NCBI GenBank assembly: GCA_022647725.1 | Contig: JALCLG010000001.1 | Location: 502,931-566,930 of the forward strand | DNA from: Bacilli bacterium | GTDB lineage: Bacteria > Bacillota_I > Bacilli_A > RFN20 > CAG-288 | Length of the DNA: 64,000 nucleotides | Reading direction: 5' to 3' | Shown: piece after piece, positions 17,354 through 27,701 of the stretch | Layout: each line of letters begins with the position of its first letter | Numbering within the stretch: position 1 is the first letter of the stretch | Notes under the pieces: model-generated | The model's database searches: none | What the model was told of the DNA's origin: nothing | The model's input: only the letters and a program-made list of their open reading frames with translations | Position numbers and translations under genes: made by a program

Positions 17354-18910
17354 ATGGATTCAGCACAAGATAACAAGAATAAGGTAGAAAATGCGACAGT
17401 CGATTCTTCAGACCCATCGCTCTTTAGTTTTCTTTATGTTCCGGTGAATAACTTATATAACGATTACTTCAACGACTCGGAGAAAGCCGGTTCTCTGGTT
17501 GCCATCAAAGCCATTTATGTCTCTCTTTTTTCCGAGGTTGAACGTTTTCTTAAAAAGACAATGGGATTGCTGCTAACGAAGAATGATGTTCTGAAAATGG
17601 ACGAAAATCTGTGTCTTCTCTTTCGAAGCAAATATCCTTTCTTTAATACCTATTCGGATGATGAAATAAAGGAATATCTGAACTTTATTGTCGAACTGAG
17701 AGGACTCAATTCTCATTATGCCCACTGGTCTGCTCCCGATATCACTCCCACCATTGCCAAAGTGTTTGAAGGCCTAGCTTCCAAGGGTACGCCCGTCAAA
17801 GACAATAGGATCACCTTCTTCGGAATGGCTTTAATCCTCGATCCCATTGCCACCTCGGAAATGATGAACGAATGGGTTCTACATTTACTGAAAGAAAGAC
17901 GATGCTTCGGGCCCTCAGCCAAGAAATGCGGGAAAATGGTTAAGCTTCTCGTGAGCCTGCTTATTCATCAAAGTCGGCAAAACAAAGAAGAAAAAAGCGT
18001 TCCCGCAAACATCAAATACGTCCTCCCCTATAATTATATCTGCAATGTCTTTTCCGCTGAGGCAATCCAGTTCTTCTTTAACATAGAAATAAGGCTGGTC
18101 CAACAACTGAGAAGGCGATATACATTAACAGGCACCAATCTTTCCCTTTTGGACGGGAACCTGATTGATCTGATGGATCGGGTGAATTATCTGCCGGATG
18201 AAAAAAATCACTTCCTTCGCAAGGATATTCAGCTTTTAAGGAACTTAGTTTTCCATGGGGTGCGCCTTGAAGAAGAGGCGGAAGGAAATTTTGGTCCGAT
18301 TACTCTGACTTTGGATCTCTTCTGTGATGTCTTACAGCGTTGGAATGACGCTGTTCCAGAGAGCGAAAGAGCATTCCTACGAAAGGATATCAAGCACTTC
18401 TTTACCGGGATTATTCACACCTCCTTCGCACGGGTAATCGAAATCTCTTATAAAATGCGCTTCCGCGCCCTTTATGATCCGGCTAAATTTGATGACCGCC
18501 TCTCCCATCTCGCCAAAGCAACCGATTTGATAAAGAATGAGGTTTGGCCAGGATATAATGCTTCCTTGGGAAAAATCCTTGCTCTCTTTTTCCACAAGAA
18601 ATGTCTGGTCTTTTTAAATGGCACTTGTTTCTTGGCAAAGGGTCTTCCCTTTACCTATATCATCTGGGACCAATTAGTGATCGAACACTATCATTCCCCT
18701 GATGGCCTCTTCATCGATGGTCGTGACACAAAGAACACAGACCTCTATTTAACTTGCATTCCTAAAACAGATTTGCCCTTGGCCAAGATAACCGACAAAG
18801 AAGGGAATGAATTCAGTGGAGGCGAAAGAACATTGGATGGGGCAATCTGCTATGTCGCCATGGTCATCAGTCAAGAGAGTCAAAAGACTCTTGCGCCTCT
18901 CAATGAATAA
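17354..18910 (+). CDS. protein with two HEPN-type Rx4H motifs, candidate ribonuclease
   Basis: The 518-residue soluble protein carries two HEPN-like motifs: LRGLNSHYAHW (R116, H121) and LLRNLVFHGVR (R296, N297, H301). Each lies in predicted helices about 180 residues apart. The second has the classic R-N-x-x-x-H form; the first has R-G. HEPN domains with this signature are metal-independent ribonucleases in abortive-infection proteins, toxins and Cas13. The C-terminal 150 residues (LAKGLPFTYIIWDQLVIEHY and following) are uncharacterised and look like a separate alpha/beta domain. The gene starts two bases after the MATE-like gene. I saw no CRISPR array in this window. Whether both sites are catalytic is unknown. 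Confidence 0.62.
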   Translation: MDSAQDNKNKVENATVDSSDPSLFSFLYVPVNNLYNDYFNDSEKAGSLVAIKAIYVSLFSEVERFLKKTMGLLLTKNDVLKMDENLCLLFRSKYPFFNTYSDDEIKEYLNFIVELRGLNSHYAHWSAPDITPTIAKVFEGLASKGTPVKDNRITFFGMALILDPIATSEMMNEWVLHLLKERRCFGPSAKKCGKMVKLLVSLLIHQSRQNKEEKSVPANIKYVLPYNYICNVFSAEAIQFFFNIEIRLVQQLRRRYTLTGTNLSLLDGNLIDLMDRVNYLPDEKNHFLRKDIQLLRNLVFHGVRLEEEAEGNFGPITLTLDLFCDVLQRWNDAVPESERAFLRKDIKHFFTGIIHTSFARVIEISYKMRFRALYDPAKFDDRLSHLAKATDLIKNEVWPGYNASLGKILALFFHKKCLVFLNGTCFLAKGLPFTYIIWDQLVIEHYHSPDGLFIDGRDTKNTDLYLTCIPKTDLPLAKITDKEGNEFSGGERTLDGAICYVAMVISQESQKTLAPLNE

Positions 18911-19083
18911 TACCAAAAGATACCATTTCATCAATCCCATATATAAATCAGCATTAAATGGCTAAGCTGATAAATGGCTATAGGACTGTTATTTCCTTCC
19001 ACCCCTGACCGGGATATTCTTTCGTTGTAAGAGGTCTTTTAAAAAGCAGCATTCTTTTAGACTAAAGGAAGCCAAAATCAGCT

Positions 19084-19112
19084 AATGGTCACGGCTCTTT
19101 GTGGCCATTTTT
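19084..19112 (+). terminator. terminator of the HEPN operon
   Basis: AATGGTCAC (19084-19092) pairs with GTGGCCATT (19101-19109), with one G-T pair, and runs into TTTTT. The space 18911-19083 holds no convincing gene. Confidence 0.6.
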
Positions 19113-19215
19113 CGGCCTTTTTTTGAAAAATCGAAGCAAAAATTTAAGTTTCGTTTAAGGTTCGCTGGTGTAAAATTAGTGAAAAGAAGTGGTTGTAAAA
19201 AGGAGGATGTTTTTC

Positions 19216-22119
19216 ATGAAAAGAACAATCATCGGAATTGCCTTGCTTGCAGGGATGATGCTTTTGAGTTGTCAGAAAGGAAATACTTCCGTTGCTTCCT
19301 CCCCTATCAGTGACACCTCTGCTTCAACTGTTGTCTCCGACTCCACCGTCGTATCGGATTCCACCTCAGCCTCGCCCTCCGTCTCGACCTCGGTCGAGAC
19401 GGATGCGGACTATCAGGTCACCAAGGAAGAGTTCATCGCTGCCCTCACGACCGGATTACGGAATTCGACCCTGACGGTGCAGCTGGTCTCGGAAGAAATG
19501 GATGCAACCTCCGAATACTATTTTGCCGGAGATACCTATTTCTGTCTGGGAGCGGACGGCAGCCGAACCTATTGTCAGCTGAAAGACGGCATCCTGACCA
19601 AAGCCCGTGCCCGCATTGTCAATAACCAGATCACCTATGAAGCCGGCACCCCGGAGGACGACAGTAAGGACAACATCACGGCAATCTGGGATACCTATGA
19701 GACGATAACGGTTCCGAGTGGTTCCTCAACGTCAACAACGGTGGAAAGCGTTCTCGGAGACATCTATGACACCTTGACCTATGATGCCGCCACCAAATCC
19801 TATAAGTCAGCCTCCCAGCAAGTCTATGCCTTCCACAACAAGCTTCCCACGGCATTCAGCCGGAAAGAGACTTACCGCATTTCGAAATACTCTTTGAGTG
19901 TAACGATTTCCGACATCGGCACAACGACCGTGACGATCCCGGATGGGGCGTTAGCCTGCTTTGGCTATCACACTGTCACCTACTATAATGCCGACGGCAC
20001 GACGGTCTTTGCCACGAAGCTTGCCGCCGATGGCAGCAGTGTCCCTGAGCTTGACAGCTATCCTCAAGAAGCCGACAAAGATGCCAATACGGCGATGATT
20101 TTCGACAAATGGACGATTGTCGGCGAAGGGGACATGACGGCCATCAAGGCGGATGTTGCCGTCAAGGCAACCTTCAAGGAAGTGGCCTATTCCAGCATCT
20201 TCACCTTAGGCGGAACCTCGGTGACACTGAATGTCCCCACGGGTGTTAACGTCAACAATGTCTCACCGCTTTGGTCCCAGAAGGCTACGGCTGAAGCCAA
20301 ATCTTACGGAACGCTGACCATCCCGGAATCCTGGGGTGCCACCATCATGAATCTGAATGCTCTGGTCTGCTATCCTAACGCCACGATTGTCCTTCCGTCG
20401 ACCGTTACCAGCATTACCAATCTCAATGGCAAGGATGCCAAGAGGGTGAATGTCAGCAAAGACAGCAACCTCGTCATCCAGGACAAGCTCCTGCTGGATA
20501 AGGATAAGAAGATCGTCTATGGCTATACGGATCCCACGGCCACCGCTTTTACCCTTCCCGACACCCTCACAACCATCTATAGCTACGCTTTTGCAAACTC
20601 GGCAGTGAGCAAGCTTACTTTGCCGGACAGTCTTACCGCTCTGGGCAGCTATGCCTTCGCCAATTGTCAGTCGTTAACCTCTCTTTCGCTTCCCGATGGC
20701 ATGGAGATTATTGATTCCTACTGCTTCTACAACAGCGGACTGACCTCCTTTAGCTGGCCGAGTTCCATCACGGCCATCCCGAATTACTGCTTCGATTACT
20801 GCAATGCCTTAGCCAGCATCACCCTTCCGGATACCCTGACCTCGATTGGCTCCTTTGCCTTTTACGGAACCTTGGCCTTAACCGCCATTACCTTGCCGGC
20901 CAGTTTGACCTCTTTTGGAGACGGTTCTTTCGATTCCAGCGGACTGACCAGCATTGCCATCCCCGACAAAGTGACCAGGATAAATTACTCTTGCTTTGCT
21001 TACTGTCCGTCGTTAACCTCCGTCACCTTCGGCACCGCCAGCGAATTGACGACTCTAGGTGATGGTGCCTTTGAATACACCGGCATCACTGCCGTCACCT
21101 TGCCGAGCAAGGTGACCAGCTTCGGCTGGACCTTCTATAGTTGCCCTGACTTAGTGAGCGCTGATCTTTCGGCCTGCACCGGCTTAACCGAGATTCCGGG
21201 ATGGGGCTTTGCCGATGACATCTCCTTAACGACGATCCTGCTTCCTTCCTCCATTACCTCCATAGGCGACTATGCCTTCATGGGCACGAAGATCACGTCG
21301 TTTACCCTGAGTAAGGGTGTTTCCTTAGGGATTGGCGTCTTTGCCGGCACCGGTATCAGTGTGGACTATTCGGCAACGGATATGGTCGTTGAGAACAAGG
21401 TGGCTTATACCGATGATACCAAGACCGAGGTCAAACTGGCCTTAGGCAAGGTCACCAGCTATACGGCACCCGACAGCCTTGAAAAAATTGATGCCGGCGC
21501 CTTCGATGCTGCCGGTCTCACCTCCGTGGATCTCTCGGCCGTGCCGCTGACCAGTGATCTGGTTATTAATGATTATGCCTTAGCCTATAACAAGGATCTG
21601 ACGGAGATCACTTTCCCCAGCAAAACAGCGGAGACGGCAACAGGAACGGTTTACCTCGAGGACTATGCTTTAGCGGGAACGGGCTTTGCCTCCTTGACGT
21701 TACCCTCGTCAGTCAGCTATGTGGGTTATGAATGCTTTGAGGACTGCACGGATCTCGTCCATGCGGACTTATCTCAGTCTTCCATCGAGTACCTTCCTAA
21801 CTACCTCTTTGCCAATGATACGGCCCTGGAGGACGTCGTCCTCCCTAAGGGACTGCAGTATATCTCCTATAATGTCTTCAACAACTGTCCTTCCCTGAAA
21901 TCCATCTATCTGAGGGATACCCAAATGGATTCCAATATCTATTGGTCTGACGGCACGGCTGGCGGAAGCTGGAACTGTACCGGCGAAGAGAATATGATCA
22001 GTACCTATTCCATCCCCAGCTACGCGAACTATTATCTCTACAGTGAGGAGCAGCCGCTGATGAATGCCAAACAGTACTGGCATTATGTTGATGGCAAGCC
22101 TCAGGTCTGGAGCAAATAG
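19216..22119 (+). CDS. large BspA-type leucine-rich-repeat lipoprotein
   Basis: The ATG at 19216 follows AAAAGGAGG. MKRTIIGIALLAGMMLLSCQ is a lipoprotein signal with lipobox LLSC. A Ser/Thr/Val-rich linker (about 20-60) leads to a soluble domain of about 230 residues starting VTKEEFIAALTTGL, a short domain with TVTYYNADGTTVFATK, then roughly residues 390-910 of LRR_5/BspA-type repeats of about 23 residues (for example LPDSLTALGSYAFANCQSL). A C-terminal cap contains a WNC motif. Family members are surface proteins that bind host or microbial ligands; no ligand can be named here. The frame is intact, unlike its paralogue at 23507-26405. A terminator follows at 22183. Confidence 0.85.
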   Translation: MKRTIIGIALLAGMMLLSCQKGNTSVASSPISDTSASTVVSDSTVVSDSTSASPSVSTSVETDADYQVTKEEFIAALTTGLRNSTLTVQLVSEEMDATSEYYFAGDTYFCLGADGSRTYCQLKDGILTKARARIVNNQITYEAGTPEDDSKDNITAIWDTYETITVPSGSSTSTTVESVLGDIYDTLTYDAATKSYKSASQQVYAFHNKLPTAFSRKETYRISKYSLSVTISDIGTTTVTIPDGALACFGYHTVTYYNADGTTVFATKLAADGSSVPELDSYPQEADKDANTAMIFDKWTIVGEGDMTAIKADVAVKATFKEVAYSSIFTLGGTSVTLNVPTGVNVNNVSPLWSQKATAEAKSYGTLTIPESWGATIMNLNALVCYPNATIVLPSTVTSITNLNGKDAKRVNVSKDSNLVIQDKLLLDKDKKIVYGYTDPTATAFTLPDTLTTIYSYAFANSAVSKLTLPDSLTALGSYAFANCQSLTSLSLPDGMEIIDSYCFYNSGLTSFSWPSSITAIPNYCFDYCNALASITLPDTLTSIGSFAFYGTLALTAITLPASLTSFGDGSFDSSGLTSIAIPDKVTRINYSCFAYCPSLTSVTFGTASELTTLGDGAFEYTGITAVTLPSKVTSFGWTFYSCPDLVSADLSACTGLTEIPGWGFADDISLTTILLPSSITSIGDYAFMGTKITSFTLSKGVSLGIGVFAGTGISVDYSATDMVVENKVAYTDDTKTEVKLALGKVTSYTAPDSLEKIDAGAFDAAGLTSVDLSAVPLTSDLVINDYALAYNKDLTEITFPSKTAETATGTVYLEDYALAGTGFASLTLPSSVSYVGYECFEDCTDLVHADLSQSSIEYLPNYLFANDTALEDVVLPKGLQYISYNVFNNCPSLKSIYLRDTQMDSNIYWSDGTAGGSWNCTGEENMISTYSIPSYANYYLYSEEQPLMNAKQYWHYVDGKPQVWSK

Positions 22120-22182
22120 GCTAACTAAAACAGGTCGGGATAGTCATCCATTCTTGAAAGTTTGCTGAAGATTGTTAAAGCA

Positions 22183-22208
22183 AAAGCGGAGCAGATAAGC
22201 TCCGCTTT
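22183..22208. terminator. bidirectional terminator between convergent genes
   Basis: AAAGCGGAGC and GCTCCGCTTT form a 10-bp stem (22183-22192, 22199-22208). T-rich DNA follows on the plus side, and the A-run side serves the minus-strand gene ending at 22213. Confidence 0.75.
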
Positions 22209-22212
22209 CGTT

Positions 22213-23139
22213 TTATCTTTCCTTCTTTTCCTTCGCCCGCTTATCGTTGATGATCTTCATCTCGACCGGCGTGATCAGGGTGACGTTATTCTCCTTGGCC
22301 CAGTCGACACAGCCCTGTAAGGCAGCCTTGAGGAAGATCCGCGGAATCCGTACCATCATCTGGCAGGCTTCCTTGGAGAACTTCACCTTGTCATCCATCC
22401 GGTTAGCGGCATACATCACCGACTGGATATCGGCTTCCTTGCCGGCCGGAATCGGATTCTTGATCGGACGCTTGAACGGCTCATACCAGAAGTACATCGA
22501 ATCCCGGTAGCCATAGTCGACCGGGACTCTCGGGAAGTACTTGGCTTTGACGCCATCGATGATGGTGTCCTTGTACTTCTTCTTCATCAGGATCTTATCG
22601 ATGGCCAAGATGAAGTGGCAGCCGTATTTGCTGGTGATGCCGTTGAAATCATGATAGGGACCTTCGACCCCTTCCAGCTGACCGATCTTGGCTTTATCCG
22701 TAGCCGCATTCTCCAAGCCGTCATCCCAGGTGCGTTCAAAGACCTGATAGGCCTTCTGGACAACCAGCGGGCGATTTTCGCCCGCCGCCTGTCCCTTTTC
22801 CAAGACAAAGGGACAATGCTTCATCTTCTCTTTGCTCTCCTCGCCCGGGAAACCTAGTTTCACGGTCTCGGCAAAGTCTTTTCTCTTGTCTTCCAGGAAG
22901 TTCAGAGAACAGTGTCCTGTTCTCAGAAGATTCTGGGCCGTATGAGACGAATTACGGCATTCCAAAATCATCGCATAATAGCTCTTGCCGTCAATGTAGT
23001 AAGGGAAGCAAAGAGAGTAGGCACCTAAGTTGGTCGTCCCATCTTCATTGAGAGTGCCAATGAGGATGGTCGGCATCGGATAGAAGGCAGACGTCTGATA
23101 AAAGTTGTCAACGATACGGAGATCCTCAAACGATGACAT
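22213..23139 (-). CDS. flavin reductase-like (FMN-binding split-barrel) protein
   Basis: The 308-residue protein starts with FYPMPTILIGTLNEDGTTNL followed by GAYSLCFPYYIDG, ECRNSSHTAQNLLRTGHCSLNFL and similar segments, matching flavin reductase-like split-barrel proteins that bind FMN. The C-terminal part (about 200-300) contains KYFPRVPVDYGYRDSMYFWY and MMVRIPRIFLKAALQG, an extension beyond the core fold. Family members are flavoprotein oxidoreductases; the substrate is unknown. GGAG lies upstream of the ATG. It stands alone, convergent with the LRR lipoprotein gene. Confidence 0.75.
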   Translation of the reverse strand: MSSFEDLRIVDNFYQTSAFYPMPTILIGTLNEDGTTNLGAYSLCFPYYIDGKSYYAMILECRNSSHTAQNLLRTGHCSLNFLEDKRKDFAETVKLGFPGEESKEKMKHCPFVLEKGQAAGENRPLVVQKAYQVFERTWDDGLENAATDKAKIGQLEGVEGPYHDFNGITSKYGCHFILAIDKILMKKKYKDTIIDGVKAKYFPRVPVDYGYRDSMYFWYEPFKRPIKNPIPAGKEADIQSVMYAANRMDDKVKFSKEACQMMVRIPRIFLKAALQGCVDWAKENNVTLITPVEMKIINDKRAKEKKER

Positions 23140-23345
23140 GACCGGAAGCTCCTTTTTCTTTTATTGTAAACTCATCCTAGGGGTCAAGAAAAGAAAAAGC
23201 CAAACCTTTTTTGCTATGCAAAATAGAGAAAGGAGGAGGAATAGGCTCCGTAGCAAAAAGAATCGTCATATTTAAGAATTGTTGAATATGCCCTAATATA
23301 CGTTTATATTTGGAATTGTGTAAACCTGAAGACATCTTTTTTCCC

Positions 23346-23420
23346 TTGACATAGACCCCCCCCCCCGAGCCATTTTTCGATGTCATCAAGGGTTTTCAGG
23401 TTTTAGGGTGGCCTTATAAT
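23346..23420 (+). promoter_or_regulatory. upstream region of the second LRR lipoprotein with an 11-C homopolymer
   Basis: TTGACA (23346-23351) is followed by four bases and a run of eleven C (23356-23366). No good -10 box lies at 16-18 bases from it. A TATAAT is at 23415-23420 but without a clear -35. The gap 23140-23506 holds no gene otherwise. A mononucleotide run in a promoter region can vary by slippage. Confidence 0.4.
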
Positions 23421-23506
23421 TTTTACAAAATAATCATTTCATCCCCCTCCGAAAGGGTCATAAAATGTACCGCTGATGAGAGGTTTCTCATCGGAGGAAA
23501 ACACAC

Positions 23507-26405
23507 ATGAAAAAGACACTTGTCGGGTTGGCTCTCCTTGCCAGTTTTCTCTTGCCTGCCTGTCAGAATAAAACATCCGTAGCCGGCTCCGCTTCCGTCA
23601 GTGCCTCCTCGCATCCCATCTCAGACAGCGCCGTGACGTCGGTTCCGGCGTCGCCGTCGGTCTCCGTCTCCACCTCGACATCCGTCGTTCCGGAAGAGAG
23701 CACCAAGATCACGAAAGAGGAGTTTGTCAATCTTCTAAGCGATGGTCTGACCAACATGAAGGTCGAATCCTTCTATGATAACTATCAGTATGCTGGTAAC
23801 AGTGACCACTATATCGGGGCCTACGTCGGGAATAGCTATCGGTATTATTTTCCCGATTCCCGCGACACGTATGCCGTCTTAGATAACGGGATCCTCACTC
23901 AGGCAAGCCTGGTCATTGAGAATGGAAAGCAGGTCTATGAAACCTGTCCGAATCGATAATCTCAAGGACTACGGCTATACCTGTGCCTATGATGCCTACC
24001 GTGGCAGTCTCTTCGATTTCATCGGAGTCGACTACGATAATACGTTAGCGGACTTCCGGGCCGCCGCCTCCAGCTTCTATGATACCTTGACCTATAATGA
24101 GACGGAGAAAAGCTATCAGGTGACTTTGGCGGACGAAAATCTGACGGCTATGACGATGACGTTTGAGAATCAGATTCTCGTGGCTATGACACTGATCGGA
24201 AACATCTACGGCTATGCCTATCAGTTCTTTGATGTCGGTAAAGCCACTCTTGATATTCCGGAAGACTGTCAGAAGGTCTTAGGTTACAAGACCGTCTCCT
24301 ACTACAGCGAGGATGGCAGCACGCTTTTTGATACTCAGTACGTCAATACCGGTTTTGGCATCCCGGATTCCAAAACCTACCCGAAGAAGGCAGGCCCTGA
24401 CAAAGACCATTTCAGTTATTTTTCGAAATGGGTTCTCTTGGATGGGTCTGCTGTCCCGGAGAGCATCACCAGCGATATTTCCGTCAAGCCCGTCTTTGCC
24501 ACGCATGCCTATACGGAGGCCTTCACCGAAAATGCCACCACTTCCACCCTTGCCGTGACGGCTATGGTGATGGGACAGCTGGCTAACCGGGTCTGGGATC
24601 TGTACCTGCCGGAAAGCTCGACGGAGACGACACTGGATCTCTCCCGGGCCGGTTTCTTTGATAATGCCACCTACCATCTCAATAGCAGCATTACCGACAT
24701 CGTCGGCCTGCAAGGCCGAGGCTATCGGATTGACCTTAACGGCAATACTCATTTCGTCATCAAGAACAATCTCCTGTTAAGTGCCGATGGCACCAAGGTT
24801 TACGGCTATACGGATGAGAACGCTACCTCGTTTACCCCTTCCGGAAGGGGTGACCAAACTCGTCGATGGTGCTTTTGAAGGAAGCAAGGCAACCCAGATT
24901 GCCCTGCCCTCGACGTTAGCAACCATCGGAGAGAGTGCCTTCTATGGGTGCTACTATCTGAAAAACCTTGCGTTGCCAAATAGCGTTACCAGCATCGGCA
25001 AGGATTGCTTCGACCGCTGCGGGCTGACCTCGTTCAGCTGGCCGAGTGCGATTGCTGTCGTTCCGGAGAAATGCTTCTACAATTGCCGGAACCTGAGTTC
25101 CCTTACCTTACCGGAAGGCGTGACGAAACTGGATAGGGAATCTCTCTGTATGACGATTGCCCTGAAGAGCCTGACCTTGCCGTCGACTTTGACCTCCATC
25201 GTCCAAGGTGCCTTTGAAATGTCCGGGCTGACCAGCATCGCCATTCCGGAAAAGTGACGGCTTTGGATGCCGGTGCCTTCTATAACTGCCAGTCCTTAGC
25301 CAGCATCGCCTTTGCTGCCAAATCTTCGCTCACTGCCATCGGTGATAGCTGCTTCATGTATGCCGGCTTAACCTCCTTCACGCTCCCCAGCATGGTCACC
25401 AACCTAGGAAACAGTGTTTTCCAGAGTTGCAAGAAGCTGGTTAAAGCGGACTTCTCAGCGAATACGACGTTGACGTATATCCCCAATGGCACCTTCCGAG
25501 GTGACTTTTCCTTAACGGAAGTCAAGATCGGCGCCAGCATCACCTCGTTAGGGAGCTACTGCTTTGCCGATACGGCCTTAACTGCCTTCACCATCCCTGG
25601 CACAGTAACTGTCATTGGCAACGGTGCCTTCAGCGGACTCGATGATGTCGTCATCACCGATTCGTCCACAGCCGATTATCTGGATGGCAATCTCCTCTAT
25701 CAGGACAGCACCAAGAGCAATCTGCTGATGGCCTTAGGCAAGGTTACCTCCTACCAGGCTCCTGCGAGTCTGAAGACCTTCAGCGAAAGTGCCTTCGCTG
25801 GCCATACGTCCTTAACCAGCCTTGATCTCAGCCAGATTCCGGCCACGACCGCCTCCGTTACCATCGGCTACAATTCATTCTACGGCTCCGGTATCTCTTC
25901 TCTTACCTTCCCCAGCCAGACTACGACTCAGTTCACGTTGGAAAATGATGCCTTCTATGGGACCAGCTTCACAAGTCTGACCTTACCCAAGAGCGTCACC
26001 AGCATCGGCAATGTGGGCTTTGCCGAGTGCCATTCCTTGGCCCACGTCGATCTTTCCCAGTCCGGCATCACCTCCCTAAGCGCCAGTCTTTTTGCCGGTG
26101 ACAATGCTCTGGAGGATGTGATCCTTCCCGCCGGACTGACCTCCATCGGCTCTTATGTCTTCAGCGACTGCAGTCAGTTACAGGCCATCTATCTTAGGGA
26201 GACCAGCGAACCGGACACCAGCATCTATACGCCGGTCACCACGACCGGTACCGGCTGGAACTGCATCTCCAGCGCCAGCTATTTCAACACCTATTCCGTC
26301 ATCGCTCCGTATTACCTCTACAGCGAAACGAAACCGACCAGCAATGTCAGCCACTACTGGCATTATGTCGATAGTAAGCCGGTGGTGTGGCAAAACGAGG
26401 AATGA
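23507..26405 (+). CDS. BspA-type leucine-rich-repeat lipoprotein, three frame changes
   Basis: MKKTLVGLALLASFLLPACQ is a lipoprotein signal (lipobox LPAC), preceded by CGGAGGAAAACACAC. A Ser/Val/Pro linker, an ITKEEFVNLLSDGL domain, a region with TVSYYSEDGSTLFDTQ and then LRR_5-type repeats with a C-terminal cap follow, in the same order as the intact paralogue at 19216-22119. The frame changes near 23945 (one extra C), 24838 (one extra C) and 25250 (one missing A in a run). Correcting them gives one continuous protein of about 965 residues. I therefore treat it as one gene with probable sequence errors, though true decay is possible. A terminator follows at 26419. Confidence 0.72.
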
Positions 26406-26418
26406 CGGCAACGGAAAT

Positions 26419-26448
26419 GGGACTGCCCGTCGGGCAGCCCCATTTTTT
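26419..26448 (+). terminator. terminator of the LRR lipoprotein gene
   Basis: GGGACTGCCC (26419-26428) pairs with GGGCAGCCCC (26432-26441) with one mismatch, followed by ATTTTTT. Confidence 0.75.
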
Positions 26449-26466
26449 GTGTTCAGGCTAAGTTTG

Positions 26467-26922
26467 TCAGGATCCGAAGGAATCCTTTTTATCCTTCGTA
26501 ATATAGATTTCCTTGTCCTTGTGAATCGCTAGGATAGACGTAATCAGTTCCAGACAGAATCCGGCAACGACACAAAGGGCGATGAGAAGAATGAAGGTGC
26601 AACGAACCGGGTACCTCGGGAAATAGAGATTGAAGCCGACATCCATGACGCAGAAGACAAACCCACCCAGATACTTGGTGACTGTCAGGATGATGGAGAG
26701 ATAGCCAAGGATCGGTCTTTCCCGCTCCCAGAACCAAAGAAGAAGGATCTGCACCAACGTCACCGGAACAATCGCCAGAAAGCCGTAACTGACATTGGAA
26801 AGAAACCCGGGGGTCTCACTATAAAGAGAATAGAAGAGAACCAGAAAGGCATAGACCAAATAAACAACACCTAAGGCTATTTTCGCCTTGCGGGAGACAA
26901 TCGGATCCACAGTTGCAGTCAT
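26467..26922 (-). CDS. four-span membrane protein of unknown function
   Basis: The 151-residue protein has four hydrophobic segments (ALGVVYLVYAFLVLFYSLY, VSYGFLAIVPVTLVQILLLW, LSIILTVTKYLGGFVFCVM and LLIALCVVAGFCLELITSIL) and a short charged C-terminus (KDKEIYITKDKKD). AAAGGAG precedes the ATG. It is convergent with the LRR lipoprotein. I recognise no family. Similar small membrane proteins at 27106 and 51501 suggest a common local type. Confidence 0.6.
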   Translation of the reverse strand: MTATVDPIVSRKAKIALGVVYLVYAFLVLFYSLYSETPGFLSNVSYGFLAIVPVTLVQILLLWFWERERPILGYLSIILTVTKYLGGFVFCVMDVGFNLYFPRYPVRCTFILLIALCVVAGFCLELITSILAIHKDKEIYITKDKKDSFGS

Positions 26923-27105
26923 AGGAGCTCCTTTGGAAACTGACCTTAGGATAGCAAAAAGGCTGACGAAAAGAAAGTCTTGCTGCTAGTCCGGCTTTGC
27001 GGCATTGTAGTCCGGACTTCGGGAGTGTTGCTTCGAAAGATGATGGCATCGTTCTTGTAGAAGGATTCCAAAGTGGGATTCCGGTTTTGTGTCAGCGGCT
27101 GTTGA

Positions 27106-27378
27106 TTAGGAATCTTTGACGACAACGGTTTTCTGTTGCTTACGGACAGCGGAGACGACAAAGGAAACAACATAGATGACAAAAGAGATGACACAGAGAG
27201 CAAAGAGAGCAATCTCATACCAATGTCCCAGGAAAAAATTATCGGGGGAATCGGAAGAGGGCGACTCCAGAGGATAAAAATACAGAAGAGTCAAGGCGGT
27301 AGCAGAAAGAAAGAAGATAACCCCGAAAACGAGTTTTAGAATATCAAACGTTCTGGTTATTTTCTGTTGCTTTTTCAT
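27106..27378 (-). CDS. small two-span membrane protein
   Basis: The 90-residue product starts MKKQQKITRTFDILKLVFGV, has two hydrophobic segments (VFGVIFFLSATALTLLYFYP and IALFALCVISFVIYVVSFVV) and a basic C-terminus. The SD GGAACC-like sequence (AGAGGAACCTCT before ATG on the coding strand) is weak to moderate. No family is recognised. The 26923-27105 gap holds nothing else I can support. Confidence 0.45.
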   Translation of the reverse strand: MKKQQKITRTFDILKLVFGVIFFLSATALTLLYFYPLESPSSDSPDNFFLGHWYEIALFALCVISFVIYVVSFVVSAVRKQQKTVVVKDS

Positions 27379-27657
27379 AGAGGTTCCTCATTTTAACGAA
27401 TTATATCGTACTTCTCATAATTTATTAAGTAAACATAAAAATGCGTAAAATGTAATTTTGGTAGCGTAAAAGACAAAACCATAGAGTAAGATAAAGAAAA
27501 AGCAATGGAAATCTCAGGCAACTTTCCGCAAACGGATTTCTCCTGGGCCGAAGAGGGAAGAAGAAATCGGGCGTAAAAAGATTCTTGTCAGTCCTGACTC
27601 CTTTCAACAATTTACCGCCAGCCTCGCCATAAGTTTCCTTTCTTAATACGATTAGTA

Positions 27658-27680
27658 TATAATGAATTATTAAGTTCATT
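27658..27680 (+). promoter_or_regulatory. promoter with overlapping palindrome before small membrane gene
   Basis: TATAAT (27658-27663) overlaps the inverted repeat TAATGAA/TTCATTA (27660-27680). The -35 region is weak. The palindrome may be an operator. The gap 27379-27657 has no convincing gene. Confidence 0.4.
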
Positions 27681-27701
27681 ATTTAAAGGAGGAACTTAAA
27701 A

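Noticed and set aside
23177-23389. Minus-strand frame reading through the poly-C run
   Set aside because: Its Gly run comes only from the homopolymer; there is no SD and no protein-like composition.
19216-26405. TGA read as tryptophan (alternative code), considered because of the broken frames
   Set aside because: Conserved genes such as atpA, atpD and rnj use TGG for Trp and stop normally; the breaks are frame changes, not in-frame TGA codons.
27425-27679. Minus-strand 84-aa frame
   Set aside because: No SD, composition typical of AT-rich intergenic DNA, and it overlaps the promoter of the 27702 gene.
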